Assembly (NCBI RefSeq): GCF_900129455.1
Contig: NZ_FQVU01000003.1
Span: 806,001-870,000 of the forward strand
Direction: 5' to 3'
DNA: 64,000 bases
From: Jatrophihabitans endophyticus
GTDB lineage: Bacteria; Actinomycetota; Actinomycetes; Mycobacteriales; Jatrophihabitantaceae
The notes under the pieces were generated by a model, which was not told where the DNA came from, did no database searches, and saw only the letters and a program-made list of their open reading frames with translations. The translations under genes were made by a program, and so were the position numbers. This document shows, in pieces, positions 57,151 to 64,000 of the stretch (positions are counted from its first letter, which is position 1; each line of letters opens with the position of its first letter).

Positions 57151-57208
57151 GTTGTCCTACAGCCCGTGTGCAGCGCGTATACGGGCTGCACACGGGCCGT
57201 GGGACAAC
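57151..57208. terminator. 58-bp near-perfect palindrome between convergent operons
   Basis: Arms 57151-57174 and 57185-57208 pair over 24 bp with one wobble and one mismatch; the inner 13 bp next to the loop are perfect. The 10-nt centre contains the palindrome CGTATACG. It separates the plus-strand MFS gene from pgl on the minus strand and should form a very strong bidirectional hairpin. Confidence 0.8.
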
Positions 57209-57260
57209 GCGCGGCACACCGGTGCGGGTGAGGCGTCGGCCGCGCAGCGGCGCGGCCGGG

Positions 57261-58031
57261 TCAGCTCTCGAGTCCGGCCGCGGCGTCCTCGTCGACCAGC
57301 CACAGGGTCCGCTCGCGGCCCCGCGGTCCCGCCGACGGCACCTCGGTGCGATCGGCCCCGGCGACGGCCCTCGCCACCGCCTCGGCCTTGCCGCTCCCGG
57401 ACGCCACGAACCAGATCTCGCGGGCGGCGTCCAGCGCCGGGAAGGTCAACGAGAGCCGGTCCGGCGGCGGCTTGGGGGAGTCGTGGACCGCGATGACGGA
57501 CCGGTCGAGGACGGCCGTACCGGGGTGTCCGGGGAAGAGTGAGGCGCAGTGGCCGTCCGGCCCGATGCCGAGCAGCACCACGTCGAAGGCCGGGGTGTCG
57601 GCTCCGTCGGCGGCCTCGGCCAATGCTGCGGCGTACGCCTGGGCGGCGGCCTCGGCGTCGTCGAAGCCGGCGTCGGCGGCCGGCATCGGGTGCAGCTTGG
57701 CCGGGTCGACGGGCACGCGGTCGAAGAGCTTCGCCCGGGCGGGGCGATCGTTGCGATCCTCCGAGTCGGCCGGCACCCAGCGCTCGTCGCCCCACCAGAC
57801 GTGGACGGCACTCCAGTCGAGGGCCTCGGCGCGGGGCGCCAGCGCCGCGAGCACCTGCTCGAGGATGCCGCCGCCGGTGACGACCAGGTGCGCGACCCCG
57901 CGCGCGGTGATCGCCGCGGCGAGCGCGGCGGTGGTGCGGTCGGCGGTGCTCTGCGCCAGCTCGTCGGCCGACGGCTGCACGACGACCTCGGGCGCCGCGC
58001 CGGCGGCGCCCGTCGTTGCGTCGTCGCTCAC
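57261..58031 (-). CDS. pgl: 6-phosphogluconolactonase
   Basis: Hydrolyses 6-phosphogluconolactone in the oxidative pentose-phosphate pathway. A 256-residue DevB-type protein: VTGGGILEQVLAAL, HVWWGDERWVPADSEDRN, LLGIGPDGHCASLFPGHP, and SGSGKAEAVARAV. GTG 58031 overlaps the opcA stop (GTGA). Last gene of the tkt-tal-zwf-opcA-pgl operon. Confidence 0.96.
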   Translation of the reverse strand: MSDDATTGAAGAAPEVVVQPSADELAQSTADRTTAALAAAITARGVAHLVVTGGGILEQVLAALAPRAEALDWSAVHVWWGDERWVPADSEDRNDRPARAKLFDRVPVDPAKLHPMPAADAGFDDAEAAAQAYAAALAEAADGADTPAFDVVLLGIGPDGHCASLFPGHPGTAVLDRSVIAVHDSPKPPPDRLSLTFPALDAAREIWFVASGSGKAEAVARAVAGADRTEVPSAGPRGRERTLWLVDEDAAAGLES

Positions 58032-59035
58032 GATGCGGCCTCCTCGGGCTCGGGCTGCTGCGGTCCCTCCTTGCCGGTGGCGGGATCCCACCAGATGTGC
58101 TGGCGCGTCGACGAGCGCTCCTCGAGACCCTCGACGCCGGTGACCTCCGACAGCGCGGCCGCGTAGATGTGGTCGGCGTCGAGGCGGCGCAGCTCCTCGG
58201 CCAGCAGCTCGCCGAGCGGGCGCTCGCCGAAGGGCTGGTAGGAGTCCTGCTGTCCCTCGCGGCGCAGCACCAGGCTGCTGCCCTCGAGCGTGGCCCGCGT
58301 CGTCTTGCCGTTGGCGAACTCGATCTCGACGCCGCTGATCGGCTCGTCGTCGGTGCCGTCGACCGACACGTCCAGATCGAGGCGCGAGGCCAGCCACCCG
58401 GCCAGCAACCGGGCCGAGGGCTCGTTGCTGCCGCCGCGCACCGTGGCCCCGGTCGGGGCGTGCCGCCGCCGGCCGTCGAACGCGGACGCGAGCGCCGCGC
58501 GCCACGGGGTGAGCCGCGTCCAGGCGAGATCGGTGTCGCCCGGGGCGAAGTCGACCGCCCGCTGCTGCAGCGCCGCGCTCGGGTCCTCCGAGCGCAGCAC
58601 GTCGGTGATGCGCCGCTCGGCGAACACGCCGAGCGGGTCGTAGGCGATCTTGTCCGGCGGCTGGCCGAACCACCACGTGACGACGGGCGCGTCCGGCGCG
58701 AGCAGCGGCAGCGTCACCGACTCGGCGTGCAGCGCCAGCCGGCCGTACATGCGCAGCACCACCGACTCGCCCGGCCCGAGCCGGCCGCCGATGGTCACCT
58801 CGGCGTCCAGCCGCGGCACGGGCGCGTCGATCTGCTGCCGGACGACCATGAGCATCCGCATCGGATGCATGCTGGCGGCGAGCGCGGCGGCCTCCTCGGC
58901 CTCCTCGATGTCCTGGTGGTCGGTGACGACGACGAGGGTCAGCGCGAGGCCGGAGGTCACGGCGCCGCCGGTGCGTCGCTCGGCCGCGAGCGCGCGGACG
59001 ACGTGGGTGCCGGTGGTGTCCCAGAGAGTGGTCAT
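58028..59035 (-). CDS. opcA: glucose-6-phosphate dehydrogenase assembly protein OpcA
   Basis: A 335-residue OpcA, which in actinobacteria and cyanobacteria associates with and activates G6PDH. Features: N-terminal LWDTTGTHVVRALAAE, VVTWWFGQPPDKIAYDPLG, DLAWTRLTPWRAALASAFD. ATG 59035 begins 2 bp after the zwf stop; upstream ATGs in the same frame lie inside zwf and are less likely. Genetic linkage to zwf fits the physical partnership. Confidence 0.96.
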   Translation of the reverse strand: MTTLWDTTGTHVVRALAAERRTGGAVTSGLALTLVVVTDHQDIEEAEEAAALAASMHPMRMLMVVRQQIDAPVPRLDAEVTIGGRLGPGESVVLRMYGRLALHAESVTLPLLAPDAPVVTWWFGQPPDKIAYDPLGVFAERRITDVLRSEDPSAALQQRAVDFAPGDTDLAWTRLTPWRAALASAFDGRRRHAPTGATVRGGSNEPSARLLAGWLASRLDLDVSVDGTDDEPISGVEIEFANGKTTRATLEGSSLVLRREGQQDSYQPFGERPLGELLAEELRRLDADHIYAAALSEVTGVEGLEERSSTRQHIWWDPATGKEGPQQPEPEEAAS

Positions 59036-59037
59036 GA

Positions 59038-60795
<1,758 letters not shown>

Positions 60796-60823
60796 CGCCG
60801 CCCCTCCGTCGCCGACGCCGCAC

Positions 60824-61933
60824 TCACTTGGCCGCGGCCTCCAGCTGGCCCTTGACGCTGTCGGCCAGCTGCGCGTAGGAATCCTCGAACTTCTGCACGC
60901 CCTCGTCCTCGAGGGTGTGAATGACCTCGTCGTAGCTCACGCCCAGCGCGTTGAGGTCGTCGATGACCGTGCGGGCCTCGTCATAGGTACCGGTGATGGT
61001 GTCGCCGCCGATCTTGCCGTGGTCGGCGACGGCGTCGAGCGTGGCCTCGGGCATCGTGTTCACGGTGTTCTGGGCCACGAGGTCGACGACGTACATCGTG
61101 TCGTCGTAGGCCGGGTCCTTGACGCCGGTCGAGGCCCACAGCGGCCGCTGCACGTTCGCGCCGGCGCTCTCGAGGTCTTTCCAGCGCTCGGAGGTGAACA
61201 CCTTCTCGTAGCGCTCGTAGGCCAGTCGCGCGTTGGCGAGCGCCGCCTTGCCACGCAGGGCCTTCGCCTCGTCCGACCCGATCTTGTCCAGCTGCTTGTC
61301 GATCTCGGTGTCCACGCGGGAGACGAAGAACGAGGCGACCGAGCGGATCGTCTGCAGGTCGACGCCGTTGCCGCGGGCCTGCTCGAGGCCGTCGAGGTAG
61401 GCGGCCATGACCGCGTCGTAGCGGTCGAGGCCGAAGATGAGCGTGACGTTGACGCTGATGCCCGCGGCGGTGGCGGCCGTGATCGAGGGCAGCCCCTCCT
61501 CGGTGGCGGGGATCTTGATCATCACGTTCGGCCGGTCGACGAGCCACCACAGCGCCTTGGCCTCGGCCGTCGTGCGCTCGGTGTCGTGGGCGAGACGGGG
61601 GTCGACCTCGATCGACACCCGGCCGTCCTTGCCGCCGGTCTTGTCGAACACCGGCTTGAGGACGTCGCACGCCCAGCGGATGTCGAAGGCCATCAGGTAG
61701 CGAACGGCCTCGTCGACGTCGGTCTTGCGCAGCGCGAGGTCACGCGCCTGCTCGTCGTAGGCGTCGCCCTTCTCGAGGGCCTTCTGGAAGATGGTCGGGT
61801 TGCTGGTCACGCCGACGACGTTCTTCGTGTCGACGAGCTGCTGCAGGTTGCCACTGCGCAGCCGCTCGCGGCTGATGTCGTCCAACCAGATCGAGACGTC
61901 CTGGTCGGAAAGGTCCTTGAGCGCATCGCTCAT
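60824..61933 (-). CDS. tal: transaldolase
   Basis: A 369-residue actinobacterial-type transaldolase that moves a dihydroxyacetone unit between sugar phosphates. Schiff-base Lys in [12 protein letters not shown]-terminal [12 protein letters not shown], and [13 protein letters not shown] are diagnostic. Length is that of the long TalB-like actinobacterial group. GGAG in the 20-bp gap after tkt precedes ATG 61933. No pgi gene lies between tal and zwf, unlike in some relatives. Confidence 0.97.
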   Translation of the reverse strand: MSDALKDLSDQDVSIWLDDISRERLRSGNLQQLVDTKNVVGVTSNPTIFQKALEKGDAYDEQARDLALRKTDVDEAVRYLMAFDIRWACDVLKPVFDKTGGKDGRVSIEVDPRLAHDTERTTAEAKALWWLVDRPNVMIKIPATEEGLPSITAATAAGISVNVTLIFGLDRYDAVMAAYLDGLEQARGNGVDLQTIRSVASFFVSRVDTEIDKQLDKIGSDEAKALRGKAALANARLAYERYEKVFTSERWKDLESAGANVQRPLWASTGVKDPAYDDTMYVVDLVAQNTVNTMPEATLDAVADHGKIGGDTITGTYDEARTVIDDLNALGVSYDEVIHTLEDEGVQKFEDSYAQLADSVKGQLEAAAK

Positions 61934-61953
61934 GACAGTTCTCCTTTGCTCGT

Positions 61954-64000
<2,047 letters not shown>

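Noticed and set aside
53784-57191. Long minus-strand open frame (over 1,100 codons) opposite tpiA-secG-rbpA-MFS
   Set aside because: High-GC third-position shadow of well-supported plus-strand genes; Arg/Gly/His-rich with no recognisable domain. Similar frames opposite uvrA and the FUSC gene were rejected for the same reason.

Overview
The window is one contiguous piece of a high-GC actinobacterial chromosome with strong G/C third-position bias and dense, almost fully coding DNA. Indicators are PafA/PafB/PafC, two RbpA paralogues, WhiA, the mycothiol-specific reductase Mtr, OpcA next to G6PDH, and a polyprenol-phosphate-mannose synthase beside Lnt. The gene orders (pafA-pafB-pafC-x-tatC-helY; lnt-ppm next to rbpA; uvrC-rapZ-yvcK-whiA then gap-pgk-tpiA-secG; tkt-tal-zwf-opcA-pgl) are typical of Actinomycetes. 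A Frankia/Jatrophihabitans-like relative is possible, but genus cannot be fixed from this sequence. I see no rRNA, tRNA, CRISPR, insertion sequence, prophage or defence island.

Layout. 1-3.5 kb (minus strand): a truncated alkane hydroxylase (alkB) and a Tat-exported GH3 beta-glucosidase. 3.6-11 kb (plus): pafA, pafB, pafC, a small membrane protein where tatA often sits, tatC and helicase helY. 11-14 kb: a membrane protein with 18 five-residue Gln/Tyr repeats, a FEN-like 5'-3' exonuclease and a LacI regulator. 14.2-19.1 kb: four plus-strand genes with 4-nt overlaps (amidohydrolase, lnt, ppm, second exonuclease ending in a clamp-binding-like motif), then rbpA. 19.8-25.3 kb: small membrane protein, thymidine kinase, a second low-complexity membrane protein, a DUF2237 protein, a FUSC-type membrane protein and a metallo-beta-lactamase-fold hydrolase. 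25.4-28.9 kb (minus): DUF4032 protein, mycothione reductase, RIO-like kinase with a possible leader peptide. 29.1-38 kb: proS, S9 peptidase, alpha/beta hydrolase, ung, PPOX-type flavoprotein, uvrA. 38-41.8 kb: autoregulated TetR operon, MFS transporter, adenosine-deaminase-like enzyme. 41.9-43.6 kb: secreted eight-repeat Cys-x5-Cys protein. 43.7-48.7 kb: uvrC, rapZ, yvcK, whiA. 48.8-51.9 kb: secreted repeat protein plus a NarL-type two-component system and a small Ala/Lys-rich protein. 52-57 kb: gap, pgk, tpiA, secG, second rbpA, MFS transporter. 57.3-64 kb (minus): tkt (truncated), tal, zwf, opcA, pgl.

How it fits together. The glycolytic and pentose-phosphate operons converge on a 58-bp palindrome. 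DNA repair is well represented (uvrA, uvrC, ung, two FEN-like nucleases) and the DNA-damage activator pafBC is here too. The uvrA promoter carries a perfect match to the published LexA-independent (RecA-NDp/PafBC) motif, so regulator and a likely target lie in one window.

The most general signal is promoter architecture. At least a dozen genes have a TAnnnT hexamer 6-8 nt before an ATG/GTG, which predicts leaderless transcripts and decides several start codons. Convergent junctions are marked by hairpins, two of which contain the stop codons of both neighbouring genes. One of these, a 54-bp palindrome, occurs a second time 15 kb away with compensated stem changes. I found no clear new defence or biosynthetic system. 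The most original leads are the palindrome family, the uvrA promoter, the clamp-motif exonuclease in a lipoprotein-maturation operon, the diverged RbpA pair and the C-x5-C repeat protein.
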